A DNA stretch of 64,000 bases from Persicitalea sp038235275. Lineage in GTDB: Bacteria > Bacteroidota > Bacteroidia > Cytophagales > Spirosomataceae. Below, in pieces: positions 7,455 to 17,341 of the stretch (the first letter of the stretch is position 1; each line of letters opens with the position of its first letter). Location: contig JBBSUC010000015.1 of NCBI GenBank assembly GCA_038235275.1, positions 43,654 through 107,653 of the forward strand. Reading direction: 5' to 3'. The notes under the pieces are model-generated. The model was not told the origin of the DNA. It did not search any database and saw only the letters and a program-made list of their open reading frames with translations. Made by a program: the position numbers and the translations under genes.

Positions 7455-10220
7455 ATGCGCGCCCTGTTTTTCCTGCTCCTTATTTTATCTCCCCTATCCC
7501 TCTCCGCCCAAAGCGAACTCACGCTGGCCGGGGAATGGGACGTGGCCTTTGATACAAACTTAGATGGTGGGGCGCACCGCTGGCTGAAAAATAAGTACCC
7601 CTACAAAATGCACTTGCCCGGCACCACGGATGAAGCCGGGCTGGGTGATTCGCTCACGCTGAAACCGTCGCTCGACCGCGAAGCCCTGTACCAACTGGCC
7701 CGCAAACACCGCTACATCGGCACGGCCTGGTACCGGCGCAGCGTCACGATTCCAGCCAACTGGCAGGGAAAACAAATTGAACTCATGCTGGAACGGGTGC
7801 TCTGGCAAAGCCGGGTGTACGTGGATGGCAAAGCTGCGACGCCGCAGCAGCAGGAAAGCCTGACCACGCCCCACCGCTACGACCTGACGGGTTTGCTGAC
7901 GCCGGGAGAACACACCATTTTGCTGCGCATTAACAACGAGGAGCAGTACGAAATCAGCCATAATACGCTGGCCCATGCCTACACCGACGGTACCCAAACC
8001 ATCTGGAATGGTGCCATTGGCAAACTGGCCCTCACCGCCTACGATCCGATCTATATCCGCCATCTCCGCACGGAAACGAACACGACCAATACCGTAGCGG
8101 TACAGGTCGAGTTACAGAATAAAAGCGGCAAAGCCACTGCCGGAACGCTGCAACTCATGGCCCGCGTGAACGGAAAAGACCTGGCTGTGGCCAAGCAAAC
8201 TGTGAAGCTCGACACGGGACAGCAGCAAGTAAATGTGGCTTACGACTTAGGCACTAACAAGCAACTTTGGGATGAGTTTTCGCCCACGCTTTACCATTTG
8301 ACCGCTGAATTTGCGGCGGACGATGCCCAAAGCAAAAGTCAGTACGAAACCACGTTTGGGGTGCGGCAACTGACCAACGAAGCTGGTTTGTTACACGTCA
8401 ATGGGCGAAGATTATTCCTGCGCGGGACACTGGAATGCGCCATTTTTCCGCTCACGGGCCATCCGCCAACCGACCGCGCGGGCTGGGAAAAAGTATTCGG
8501 CACGGCGCGGCAGTACGGGCTGAATCATATCCGGTTTCACTCCTGGTGTCCGCCCAAGGCCGCTTTCGAGGTAGCGGACTCGTTGGGTTTTTATTTGCAA
8601 ATCGAGATGCCGCTGTGGAGTTTGCTGGTGGGCGAAGACCCCAAGGCCGATCAGTTTATCCGCGACGAAGCCGCTCGCATGAGCCGGGAATACGGCAACC
8701 ATCCATCGTTTTGTTTGTGGTCGATGGGCAATGAATTGGAAGGGCGCATCCCCTTCTTAACCGATCTGATGACTGGCCTGCAAAAGACTGACAAACGCCG
8801 TTTGTACACCACGACCTCGTATTCGTTTCAGCCCCCGCACGGAAGCTGGCCCGAACCCGCCGACGATTTTTTAATCACCCAGCGAACTAAGTTAGGATGG
8901 GTGCGCGGACAAGGCTTTTTCAACGAAGAATCGCCCACTTTCACGAATGACTACTCCGCTTCGCTGGTCGGGATGCCCGTACCCGTCGTGACGCACGAAG
9001 TGGGGCAGTACGCCGTGTTTCCGAACATGGCAGAGATTAAAAAGTACACGGGGGTACTGGAACCCATCAGCCTGATTTCGATTCGAAATGATTTAGAGGA
9101 AAAAGGCCTGCTATCCTTGGCCGAAAGCTATACCAAGGCCAGCGGCAAGTTGGCGGCTATTCTTTATAAGGAGGAGTTAGAGCGAATTCTGCGTACCAAA
9201 GCCGCCAGCGGCATTCAATTGCTCGACCTGCACGATTTTCCCGGACAAGGCACGGCGGATATTGGCCTGCTCGATGCCTTTTGGGACAGCAAAGGCATTC
9301 TGACCGCCGAAGAATTCCGACAGTTTTGTTCGCCCGTGGTGCCGCTGCTGCGCTTCTCCAAAGCAACTTACACGAATGCGGAAATTTTTAAAGCCACGGC
9401 CGAGTTCGCCAATTTCGGAGCCACGCCTTTGACCGACATAACGCCGGAATGGTCGTTGACGGATGAAAAGGGCAAGCAACTCGCGGGCGGAAAACTCCCA
9501 AAAACTACCGTTCCAGTGGGCAGCGGCTATTCGCTCGGCAGCATCGACGCGAAATTGAGCGGCATCAAAACGGCCAAGGAACTTACGCTGAAACTATCGC
9601 TGCAAGGTACGCCCTACCACAACACCTGGCACGTTTGGGTCTATCCGGCTACCGTCCCTGATGCTTTGGCGGAGGTAGTCTTCACGCAATCGACTGAGGA
9701 GGCTATGAATGCCTTGGCGCAGGAAAAAAAGGTGCTGCTCAACCCCGATTATAAGGATATGATGGGCATGGAAGGCAAGTTTGTTCCTGTGTTTTGGAGT
9801 CCGGTGCATTTCCCGGCGCAGGCGATCACGATGGGGATTTTGTGCGATCCGAAGCACCCGGCTTTGCAAAACTTCCCTACCGACTTTCACACCGACTGGC
9901 AGTGGTGGGATTTGTGCACTAAATCGACCACCATGATTTTGCCGGATAACCGCCTGTCGCCCATCGTGCGGCAGATTGACAACTTTGCCAACAACCGCTA
10001 TCTGGCCAGTATCGTGGAAGCGAAGGTCGGCGAGGGACAACTGATTCTGTGTAGTTTCGACATCAGCAACGATTTGGAAAACCGTCCGGTGGCCCGGCAA
10101 CTGCGGTACAGCTTGCTGACTTACATGAATACGAAGGACTTCAAGCCTTCGGTCGCGCTATCGGTTGACGAGGTCAAAGCGCTCACGGCGAAGAAAAAAG
10201 AACAGGCCCTTAAAAACTAG
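7455..10220 (+). CDS. Glycoside hydrolase family 2 protein with C-terminal extension
   Basis: This 921-residue secreted enzyme (signal peptide about 1-18, ending SLSAQS) is probably a beta-galactosidase, beta-glucuronidase or beta-mannosidase type GH2. An N-terminal jelly-roll domain (about 20-200, with GTAWYRRSVTIPANWQGK), an immunoglobulin-like domain (about 205-310) and a TIM barrel (about 315-620) are recognisable. The acid/base Glu is in WSMGNELEG (about residue 427) and the probable nucleophile Glu in THEVGQY (about 514). The last 190 or so residues resemble the fold after GH2 barrels that looks like class I glutamine amidotransferase. It starts 33 bases after the sugar porter. It is clearly paralogous to the GH2 at 11048 along its length. 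Exact substrate unknown. Confidence 0.9.
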   Translation: MRALFFLLLILSPLSLSAQSELTLAGEWDVAFDTNLDGGAHRWLKNKYPYKMHLPGTTDEAGLGDSLTLKPSLDREALYQLARKHRYIGTAWYRRSVTIPANWQGKQIELMLERVLWQSRVYVDGKAATPQQQESLTTPHRYDLTGLLTPGEHTILLRINNEEQYEISHNTLAHAYTDGTQTIWNGAIGKLALTAYDPIYIRHLRTETNTTNTVAVQVELQNKSGKATAGTLQLMARVNGKDLAVAKQTVKLDTGQQQVNVAYDLGTNKQLWDEFSPTLYHLTAEFAADDAQSKSQYETTFGVRQLTNEAGLLHVNGRRLFLRGTLECAIFPLTGHPPTDRAGWEKVFGTARQYGLNHIRFHSWCPPKAAFEVADSLGFYLQIEMPLWSLLVGEDPKADQFIRDEAARMSREYGNHPSFCLWSMGNELEGRIPFLTDLMTGLQKTDKRRLYTTTSYSFQPPHGSWPEPADDFLITQRTKLGWVRGQGFFNEESPTFTNDYSASLVGMPVPVVTHEVGQYAVFPNMAEIKKYTGVLEPISLISIRNDLEEKGLLSLAESYTKASGKLAAILYKEELERILRTKAASGIQLLDLHDFPGQGTADIGLLDAFWDSKGILTAEEFRQFCSPVVPLLRFSKATYTNAEIFKATAEFANFGATPLTDITPEWSLTDEKGKQLAGGKLPKTTVPVGSGYSLGSIDAKLSGIKTAKELTLKLSLQGTPYHNTWHVWVYPATVPDALAEVVFTQSTEEAMNALAQEKKVLLNPDYKDMMGMEGKFVPVFWSPVHFPAQAITMGILCDPKHPALQNFPTDFHTDWQWWDLCTKSTTMILPDNRLSPIVRQIDNFANNRYLASIVEAKVGEGQLILCSFDISNDLENRPVARQLRYSLLTYMNTKDFKPSVALSVDEVKALTAKKKEQALKN

Positions 10221-10225
10221 ATTCA

Positions 10226-10948
10226 GTGAAAAGAACTACTTTATTTCTGCCAATTTTAGCTTTGATAATTACGGCCCTGACGGCTTCCCGCCCAATTCAG
10301 TCCGACGTGGCCGACCCGGCGACTTTTTTGACGGACATCAAAATGGAATTGACCAAGGAATGGCCCAAAAATCGGTCGATGACGCTGCTATTCCACGGCC
10401 ATAGCGTTCCGGCGGGCTATTTCAAAACCCCGATTGTCAACACCCTCGGCGCGTACCCGAATCAACTGCTGAAACTCCTGAAAGACCGCTACCCCTACGC
10501 GGTTATCAACGTGTTGGTGACGGCCATCGGGGGCGAAAATTCCGAGCAGGGTGCCGCCCGCTTCCAGACCGACGTACTGCCCCACAAACCCGACGTGCTG
10601 TTTATCGACTACGCCCTCAACGACCGTGGGATTGGGCTGGAAAAGGCCAAACAATCCTGGCAAATGATGATCGAACAGGCGCAGCAGGCGGGTATCAAAG
10701 TTATTCTGCTCACGCCCTCGCCCGATTTGAAAGTGGATATGGGTGATCCGAAAAATATTTTAAATCAGCACGCCAATCAGATTCGGCAACTGGCTGATAA
10801 ATACCAAACGGGTTTGGTCGATAGCTACAAGGCGTTCGACGCGAAACGGCAGCAGGGCGACTCGCTGAGTCGGTACATGGCGCAGGGCAACCACCCCAAT
10901 GAAATGGGGCATACCTTGATTGTGGATGAATTGGTGAAGTGGTTTTGA
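10226..10948 (+). CDS. SGNH/GDSL-type hydrolase, probable carbohydrate esterase
   Basis: This 240-residue secreted protein has a signal peptide at about 1-20. The start is a GTG only 5 bases after the preceding GH2 stop, so translation is probably coupled. SGNH blocks are visible: block I is altered to LLFHGHSVPAGY (GHS instead of GDS, with Ser likely the nucleophile), block II is around TAIGGENSEQG, block III is DYALND with the conserved Asn, and block V is NHPNEMGH with the catalytic His. In polysaccharide loci these enzymes usually remove acetyl groups from sugars. Between two GH2 genes, a deacetylase acting on the same glycan is the natural reading, but the ester removed is inferred. Confidence 0.85.
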   Translation: MKRTTLFLPILALIITALTASRPIQSDVADPATFLTDIKMELTKEWPKNRSMTLLFHGHSVPAGYFKTPIVNTLGAYPNQLLKLLKDRYPYAVINVLVTAIGGENSEQGAARFQTDVLPHKPDVLFIDYALNDRGIGLEKAKQSWQMMIEQAQQAGIKVILLTPSPDLKVDMGDPKNILNQHANQIRQLADKYQTGLVDSYKAFDAKRQQGDSLSRYMAQGNHPNEMGHTLIVDELVKWF

Positions 10949-10966
10949 AATAGTGGGCGCCGAGTT

Positions 10967-11031
10967 GCCCCGGAGGGGCCAGCGGTTAATAGAAAAACAA
11001 TAGTCAGAATGTTTTCCGCCCCGGAGGGGCC
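10967..11031. repeat. Paired palindromic GCCCCGGAGGGGCC repeats
   Basis: The 14-base sequence GCCCCGGAGGGGCC occurs at 10967-10980 and again at 11018-11031, same orientation, with 37 bases between. Each copy is nearly its own reverse complement and can form a GC-rich hairpin. The unit fills the gap between the SGNH and second GH2 genes and resembles the short dispersed intergenic palindromes of Cytophagales genomes. It could stabilise or attenuate the operon message. Confidence 0.7.
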
Positions 11032-11047
11032 GACCATTGAGAACAAA

Positions 11048-13939
11048 ATGCAAAAACGCCGCTTCCTAATTATTCTACTAACCATCGGTAGCTACCTCGT
11101 CGGCCCGGTGAATACATTTGCTCAGGACAAATTATCCCTGGCCGGAGAATGGCAGCTACAACTGGACCCCAACGATAAAGGATTGATGGAAGATTGGTGG
11201 AAGCCAAACCACAATTTTAACGACAAAGTAAAACTGCCCGGCTCCTTGACCACCAACGGCAAAGGTAATAATGTAACGCTGGATACGCCCTGGATGGGGG
11301 AAATTATCGACAGCAGCTACTTTTTCGCCGACCGCTACAAAAAGTACCGCCAGGATCCCATCAAAATACCCTTCTGGCTCAAACCCGATAAGTACTACAT
11401 GGGGCCAGCGTGGTACAAACGTGAGATCGACATCCCCGCCGACTGGGCTAAAAAACGCATCGTCCTGAACCTCGAACGCTGCCACTGGGAGACGATGGTT
11501 TACGTGAACGGCCAGTTTTGCGGCACCCGCAACAGCCTGGTCGCTCCCCACGAATTCGACCTGAGCAAACAACTCAAACCCGGTAAGAACACCATCGTCG
11601 TTCGGGTCGATAACCGCTATATCGTCAATGTGGGTAACAACGCCCACAGCATCGCCGACCACACGCAAACCAACTGGAACGGTCTGGTTGGCGATTTATC
11701 GCTGACCGTTGGGTCGCTGGTGTACCTGGAAGATGTGCAGGTGCATCCGAAGTTGAGGACTTCCTCCATAGACATAGCTATCTCATTGAATCAACCCCGG
11801 CATCAGGCGTTTAAAGGTAATCTGGTCTTGCGGGCAAACAGCACGACAGGGAAGAAGGCGACGCTGCCGGAGTTGAAAGTTCCGGTTAGTTTTTCTAGTG
11901 AAACCACCGAATTGACCGCCCGCTACGCCATTCCAAATCCGCAGCTTTGGGATGAGTTCGACCCCAATTTGTACCAACTCACGGTTCGTTTGGTAGATGA
12001 AAAAGGGCAGGAGTTGGCAGCAAAAGAAGTGCCGTTCGGGATGCGCGAAATCAAGGCGGTCGGTACCCGGCTGGTCATCAACGGACGGCCCATTTTCTTG
12101 CGGGGTGATGTCGATTGCGCGGCTTTTCCGCTGACGGGCTATCCACCCACGACCGAAGCTCCCTGGGAGAAAATCATGAAAACGGCCAAAGAATACGGGC
12201 TGAATCATCTGCGATTCCATTCCTGGTGTCCGCCCGAAGCCGCTTTTGCGGTGGCTGATCGGCTGGGTTTGTACCTGCACATCGAGAGTCCGTTGTGGGC
12301 CAATCAGGTCAGTTCGGTGGGGACGGGTGGGATCGTTGATGCCTTTATTTACGACGAGTCGGAGCGGATTATTCGGCAGTACGGCAATCACCCGTCGTTT
12401 TGTCTGATGGCCTACGGCAACGAGCCGGGCGGGGCCAACCAAAACGATTTTCTGGGTCGCTGGGTGGACCATTTCAAGAACAAAGACGACCGACGGCTCT
12501 ACACTAGTGGCGCGGGCTGGCCCACGATTCCCGAAAACCAGTACCATGTTGCTCCTAATGCTCGTATTCAGCGGTGGGGCGAGGGCCTGAAAAGCATTAT
12601 CAACCAAGGCATTCCGCGTACAGATTTCGACTGGCGTGAGGTAACGGAAAAGGTGGGTTCGATCCCTTACGTCAGCCACGAAATCGGGCAATGGTGCGCT
12701 TACCCAAATTTTAAGGAAATCCCAAAATACATGGGCATTTTAAAGCCCACCAACTTCGAGATTTTTCAGGAAACGCTGAACGAAGCCGGGATGGGAGATC
12801 AGGCCGCCGACTTTTTATATTCATCGGGGCGACTGCAAACGATTTGTTACAAAGCAGACATTGAGGCCGCCCTCCGCACACCCGGTTTTGCCGGATTCCA
12901 GTTACTGGGCCTACACGATTTTCCGGGGCAGGGAACCGCGCTGGTGGGGGCGTTGGATGTATTCTGGGAGTCGAAAGGCTACACTACGCCCGAAGAATAC
13001 CGCACCTTCTCTAATCCGACAGTTTTGCTCGCGCGGATGGAAAAACTCATCTACGAAAACAACGAAAACGTGCAGGCCGCGCTGGAAATCGCGCATTTCG
13101 GAGCCGAGGAGCTCAACAACCAAACCATCGAATGGCAACTCCTTAACGCCTCTGGAAAAGCGGTGCAGCGGGGTAACTTCACGAAAGACAAGGTGGCCAT
13201 CGATAATTGCCAAACCCTTGGTACCGCCAAAATCCAGCTATCGGGTTTCAAAAAGCCGGAAATGCTGACGCTGAAGGTGACTTTGAGAGGCACTCCGATT
13301 ACCAATTCCTGGGATATTTGGGTATATCCGGCGAGTGTAAATCCCGATGCCTCTGTCGGCAAAGTCATCGTGGCTAACGAACTGACTCCAGACGTAGAAA
13401 GACAACTCGAAAACGGGGCCAATGTGTTGCTGTTGCCCTACGGCCACGTCAAGCAGGGCAAGGGGGCCGAAGTCGCTATCGGCTTTTCGTCCATCTTTTG
13501 GAATACCTCTTACACCAACAATCAACCGCCCCACACGCTGGGCCTGATCTGCGACCCGAAGCACCCGCTGTTTGCTACTTTCCCCACCGAAATGAGCAGC
13601 AACTACCAATGGCACGACATCGTGATGCACTCCCAGACTATCATCCTGAATAATTTCTCAAAAAGCATGCGTCCCCTTATTCAGCCCATCGACGACTGGT
13701 TTGAGAACCGCCGTTTGTCGCTGGCCTTCGAAGTGCGGGTGGGCAAGGGCAAACTCATGGTGTGCAGCGTCGATTTGGACACCGACATCGACAAACGCCC
13801 CCCGGCGCGGCAGTTGAAATACAGTTTGCTGACGTACATGAATAGCAAGAAGTTCAACCCGACGGAAGAGGTAAGCATCGACCAAATCCAGCCATTATTC
13901 CAAAAAGAACTCACACTCGACGCATCGTCGAAAAAGTAA
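11048..13939 (+). CDS. Glycoside hydrolase family 2 protein, second paralogue
   Basis: The start at 11048 (MQKRRFLI) is chosen because it opens directly into a signal peptide ending NTFAQD; the frame extends 13 codons upstream, through a palindromic repeat. The product is about 963 residues. It shows the GH2 sugar-binding domain (HYM-type aromatic segment MGPAWYKREIDIPADWAKK), an Ig-like domain, and a TIM barrel with the acid/base in MAYGNEPGG (Glu about 458) and the probable nucleophile in SHEIGQW (about 544). A C-terminal domain shares ICDPKHPLFATFPTE and ARQLKYSLLTYMNSKKF with the 7455 paralogue. An insertion near residues 80-115 is absent from the first copy, suggesting different specificity. 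It lies between the SGNH and DUF5107 genes in the operon. Confidence 0.9.
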   Translation: MQKRRFLIILLTIGSYLVGPVNTFAQDKLSLAGEWQLQLDPNDKGLMEDWWKPNHNFNDKVKLPGSLTTNGKGNNVTLDTPWMGEIIDSSYFFADRYKKYRQDPIKIPFWLKPDKYYMGPAWYKREIDIPADWAKKRIVLNLERCHWETMVYVNGQFCGTRNSLVAPHEFDLSKQLKPGKNTIVVRVDNRYIVNVGNNAHSIADHTQTNWNGLVGDLSLTVGSLVYLEDVQVHPKLRTSSIDIAISLNQPRHQAFKGNLVLRANSTTGKKATLPELKVPVSFSSETTELTARYAIPNPQLWDEFDPNLYQLTVRLVDEKGQELAAKEVPFGMREIKAVGTRLVINGRPIFLRGDVDCAAFPLTGYPPTTEAPWEKIMKTAKEYGLNHLRFHSWCPPEAAFAVADRLGLYLHIESPLWANQVSSVGTGGIVDAFIYDESERIIRQYGNHPSFCLMAYGNEPGGANQNDFLGRWVDHFKNKDDRRLYTSGAGWPTIPENQYHVAPNARIQRWGEGLKSIINQGIPRTDFDWREVTEKVGSIPYVSHEIGQWCAYPNFKEIPKYMGILKPTNFEIFQETLNEAGMGDQAADFLYSSGRLQTICYKADIEAALRTPGFAGFQLLGLHDFPGQGTALVGALDVFWESKGYTTPEEYRTFSNPTVLLARMEKLIYENNENVQAALEIAHFGAEELNNQTIEWQLLNASGKAVQRGNFTKDKVAIDNCQTLGTAKIQLSGFKKPEMLTLKVTLRGTPITNSWDIWVYPASVNPDASVGKVIVANELTPDVERQLENGANVLLLPYGHVKQGKGAEVAIGFSSIFWNTSYTNNQPPHTLGLICDPKHPLFATFPTEMSSNYQWHDIVMHSQTIILNNFSKSMRPLIQPIDDWFENRRLSLAFEVRVGKGKLMVCSVDLDTDIDKRPPARQLKYSLLTYMNSKKFNPTEEVSIDQIQPLFQKELTLDASSKK

Positions 13940-13971
13940 TCGTTGAATATAAAAATAATAACCTAAAAGAC

Positions 13972-16900
13972 ATGGCCTCACAAGAAGTACGAGTATGGGT
14001 AGAAGATATCATCCTCCCTACCTACGGCGTAGGAAAGCCCGAAAAAAATCCGATGTTTCTCGAAAAACGAGTCTATCAGGGCAGCAGTGGCGTGGTCTAT
14101 CCCAACGCCGTGATCGAGAAAATCAACGACGAGAAGGAAGACCAAACCTACCAGGCGGTTTATCTGGAAAACGAGTACCTGAAAATCATGATCCTGCCGC
14201 AGTTGGGTGGGCGGGTGCAGATGGCTTACGATAAAGTCAAGGACCGTCATTTCATCTACTACAACCAGGTTATCAAACCCGCCCTCGTGGGTCTGACGGG
14301 TCCCTGGATTTCGGGCGGCATTGAGTTCAACTGGCCGCAACACCACCGTCCCAGCACCTTTGAACCCGTCGATTTCACGACCGAAGAACACGCCGACGGT
14401 TCCAAAACGGTGTGGGTCAGCGAAGTGGAGCGGATGTTTGGCACCAAGGGCATGGCGGGCTTCCGGCTGTACCCCGGCAAGGCGTTTCTTGAAATTCAGG
14501 GCGTTCTCTACAACCGCACCGACCTGCCGCAGACGTTTTTGTGGTGGAGCAATCCGGCGGTGAAGGTCAACGATTATTACCAATCGGTGTTCCCGCCCGA
14601 TGTCCACGCCGTTTTCGACCACGGTCGCCGGGATGTTTCGGCCTTTCCGATTGCGAAGGGCACCTACTACAAAGTCGATTATTCGCCGGGAACGGATATT
14701 TCGCGCTATCAGAATATTCCGGTACCTACCTCGTACATGGCGGTCGAGTCGAAATACGATTTCGTGGGCGGCTACGAACACGACACCAAAGGCGGATTGC
14801 TGCACGTGGCCAATCACCACCTGTCGCCCGGTAAGAAGCAGTGGACCTGGGGCAACGGTGAATTTGGCTACGCCTGGGACCGCAATCTGACCGACGAAGA
14901 CGGGCCGTACATCGAACTGATGACGGGCGTCTTCACCGACAATCAGCCCGATTTTTCGTGGATTATGCCCAACGAAGAGCGCACCTTCGTGCAGTACTTC
15001 ATGCCGTATAGTGAGATTGGTCTGGTTAAAAACGCCACAAAAGAAGCGGCCGTTAATGTGGAATTTACGGAGAAAGAAATTCAAATAAGCGTCTATACCA
15101 CCGCCGCTTACCCAGGTGCCATGATTCGTCTGACCGAAAACGGCCAGGTAATTTTTGAACAGAGCGCCGACCTCTCGCCAGCCAATCCTTTTCTACATAG
15201 CGTAGCAATAAATACCGGCAAACAGACTGCCGTTCGGATGAGCGTAGCGACAGCGGAGGGCGTTGAATTGGTCGCTTATCAGCCCGATGAATTTGGCGCC
15301 GAACTTACCATTCCCGAACCCGCCATCGCGGCCAAACAACCCGCCGAGGTCGAGAACAATGAGCAGCTGTATCTGACGGGCCACCACATCGAGCAGTACC
15401 GCCACGCCACCTATTCGCCAACGGATTACTACGAAGAAGCCCTGCGCCGGAACCCGAAAGACAGTCGCTGCAACAACGCGCTGGGTCTTTGGTACCACAA
15501 ACACGGGCAATTCACCCAAGCTGAACCTTATTTTCGGGCGGCGATTCAAACGCTCACCGCCCGCAACCCGAACCCCTACGACGGCGAAGCGTACTACAAT
15601 CTGGGCCTGTGTCTGACCAAGCTAGGTCGGTACGACAAGGCCTTCGACGCCTTTTTCAAAGCCACCTGGAACGCGGCCTGGCAGGACACGAGTTTCCTGG
15701 AACTGGCTCGCATCGCCACCCACCGCAAGAACTACGAACAGGCGCTCGAATTGGTCGAGCGGTCATTGGTGCGCAACTGGCACGGCCACTCGGCGCGGCA
15801 TTTGAAAGTGGCATTGTTACGCAAAACGGGCCGCACGGACGAAGCGCAGCAACTTATCGATGACACGCTGGCCATCGATAAATTTCACTTTGGCTGTTTG
15901 TTTGAGCGGGTTTTACTTGGTCAGGCCAATAATGGCGCACGGCAAGTGCTCAACCACCTGATGAGGCACTACGTCCATAATTATCTGGAATATGCCCTTG
16001 ATTACAGCCGGGCGGGGCTTTACGACGAAGCGGCGCAGTTACTACAGGAGATGGAAAAGTCGGAAGCCGCCGTTTATCCGATTGTCTATTATTTCCTGGC
16101 GTATTTCTACGATCAACAGGGTGAAATAGAGCTAAGCAATTCTTATCTTAAAAAAGCCACCGAAGCCAGCCCGGATTACGTATTCCCCAATCGACTGGAT
16201 GAACTGATCGTCCTGCAGTGGGCCACTGTCCAGGCCGATTGCAATCACGCCCGAACCTGGTACTACCTCGGCAATTTCTGGTACGCCAACCGCCAATATC
16301 CCGAAGCCATCGCAGCCTGGGAGCGTTCTGCCAAGCTGGACGATGGATTCCCGACCGTGTTTCGCAACTTATCGCTGGCCTACCAGAACAAACTCCAACG
16401 GTCGGAGGATGCTCTCCGAATGCTGGAACGCGCCTTTGCGTTGGACACTTCCGACGCGCGGGTGCTGATGGAATTGGATCAATTGGACAAGAAACTCAAC
16501 CACGCCCCCGCCGATAGACTCGCCCGGTTGGAGAGACACCTGATGGCCACCGAACAACGGGACGACTTGTATTTAGAGCGAATCACGCTTTACAACCAGT
16601 TAGGCCAATACCAAACTGCCCGCACGTTGCTGGCCACCCGGCAGTTTCACCCCTGGGAAGGCGGCGAAGGTAAGGTGGTGGATCAGCACCTGATTTGCCA
16701 CGTCGAACTGGCGAAACAGGCACTGCTGGCTGAAAATCCCGCCGAAGCGCTCGATTTATTAGCCGCCGCTGAGAACTATCCGCTCAACCTCGGTGAAGGC
16801 AAACTGTACGGCGTGCAGGAGAACGACATTTTCTATCTGAAAGGATTGGCCTACGAAATGACGGTTGACAACACGTCAGCTAGGTCGTATTCTGAACAGG

Positions 16901-17313
16901 CCACAGTAGGTTTGGATGCACCCGTGCAGGCAATTTTCTATAATGATCAGCAACCCGATAAACTGTTTTACCAGGGCTTGGCCTTGAAAAAATTGCACGA
17001 GTGCGAACGGGCAGAAACGCTTTTTACCAGGCTGGTTCAATACGGCGAAGCACATTTGAACGACGAAATTAAACTAGACTATTTCGCCGTATCGCTGCCT
17101 GATATGCTGGTCTTCGATACCGACCTCGACGAGCGGAACCGTATTCACTGCTACTACCTGATGGCTCTCGGAAACCTGGGCCTGGGCAATGGGCGCACAA
17201 ATGAGGCAATTGCCTATTTCGATAAAGTGCTGGAAATGGACGTGAACCATCAGGGCGCGATCATTCACCGAAATATGGTCGATTTCCTGAACACGCAGGA
17301 AGTAGCGGATTAG
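13972..17313 (+). CDS. DUF5107 domain protein with tetratricopeptide repeats
   Basis: This 1113-residue protein has no signal peptide and is probably cytoplasmic. The N-terminal 400 or so residues match what I know as DUF5107, beginning VRVWVEDIILPTYGVGKP and including LGGRVQMAYDKVKDRHFIYY and GGIEFNWPQHHRPSTFEPV; the all-beta pattern and histidines resemble galactose-mutarotase-like folds. From about residue 465 on there are successive TPRs, for example DSRCNNALGLWYHKHGQFTQ, AYYNLGLCLTKLGRYDKA and ARTWYYLGNFWYANRQYPEA. Such proteins occur in glycan-use loci but I know of no biochemical role. It is the fifth gene of the operon, 32 bases after the second GH2 and 28 before the GH43-like gene. 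A sugar-binding or epimerase-like role is only a guess. Confidence 0.85.
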   Translation: MASQEVRVWVEDIILPTYGVGKPEKNPMFLEKRVYQGSSGVVYPNAVIEKINDEKEDQTYQAVYLENEYLKIMILPQLGGRVQMAYDKVKDRHFIYYNQVIKPALVGLTGPWISGGIEFNWPQHHRPSTFEPVDFTTEEHADGSKTVWVSEVERMFGTKGMAGFRLYPGKAFLEIQGVLYNRTDLPQTFLWWSNPAVKVNDYYQSVFPPDVHAVFDHGRRDVSAFPIAKGTYYKVDYSPGTDISRYQNIPVPTSYMAVESKYDFVGGYEHDTKGGLLHVANHHLSPGKKQWTWGNGEFGYAWDRNLTDEDGPYIELMTGVFTDNQPDFSWIMPNEERTFVQYFMPYSEIGLVKNATKEAAVNVEFTEKEIQISVYTTAAYPGAMIRLTENGQVIFEQSADLSPANPFLHSVAINTGKQTAVRMSVATAEGVELVAYQPDEFGAELTIPEPAIAAKQPAEVENNEQLYLTGHHIEQYRHATYSPTDYYEEALRRNPKDSRCNNALGLWYHKHGQFTQAEPYFRAAIQTLTARNPNPYDGEAYYNLGLCLTKLGRYDKAFDAFFKATWNAAWQDTSFLELARIATHRKNYEQALELVERSLVRNWHGHSARHLKVALLRKTGRTDEAQQLIDDTLAIDKFHFGCLFERVLLGQANNGARQVLNHLMRHYVHNYLEYALDYSRAGLYDEAAQLLQEMEKSEAAVYPIVYYFLAYFYDQQGEIELSNSYLKKATEASPDYVFPNRLDELIVLQWATVQADCNHARTWYYLGNFWYANRQYPEAIAAWERSAKLDDGFPTVFRNLSLAYQNKLQRSEDALRMLERAFALDTSDARVLMELDQLDKKLNHAPADRLARLERHLMATEQRDDLYLERITLYNQLGQYQTARTLLATRQFHPWEGGEGKVVDQHLICHVELAKQALLAENPAEALDLLAAAENYPLNLGEGKLYGVQENDIFYLKGLAYEMTVDNTSARSYSEQATVGLDAPVQAIFYNDQQPDKLFYQGLALKKLHECERAETLFTRLVQYGEAHLNDEIKLDYFAVSLPDMLVFDTDLDERNRIHCYYLMALGNLGLGNGRTNEAIAYFDKVLEMDVNHQGAIIHRNMVDFLNTQEVAD

Positions 17314-17341
17314 CGTTTTGTACTAAAATATCCTGAAATGC

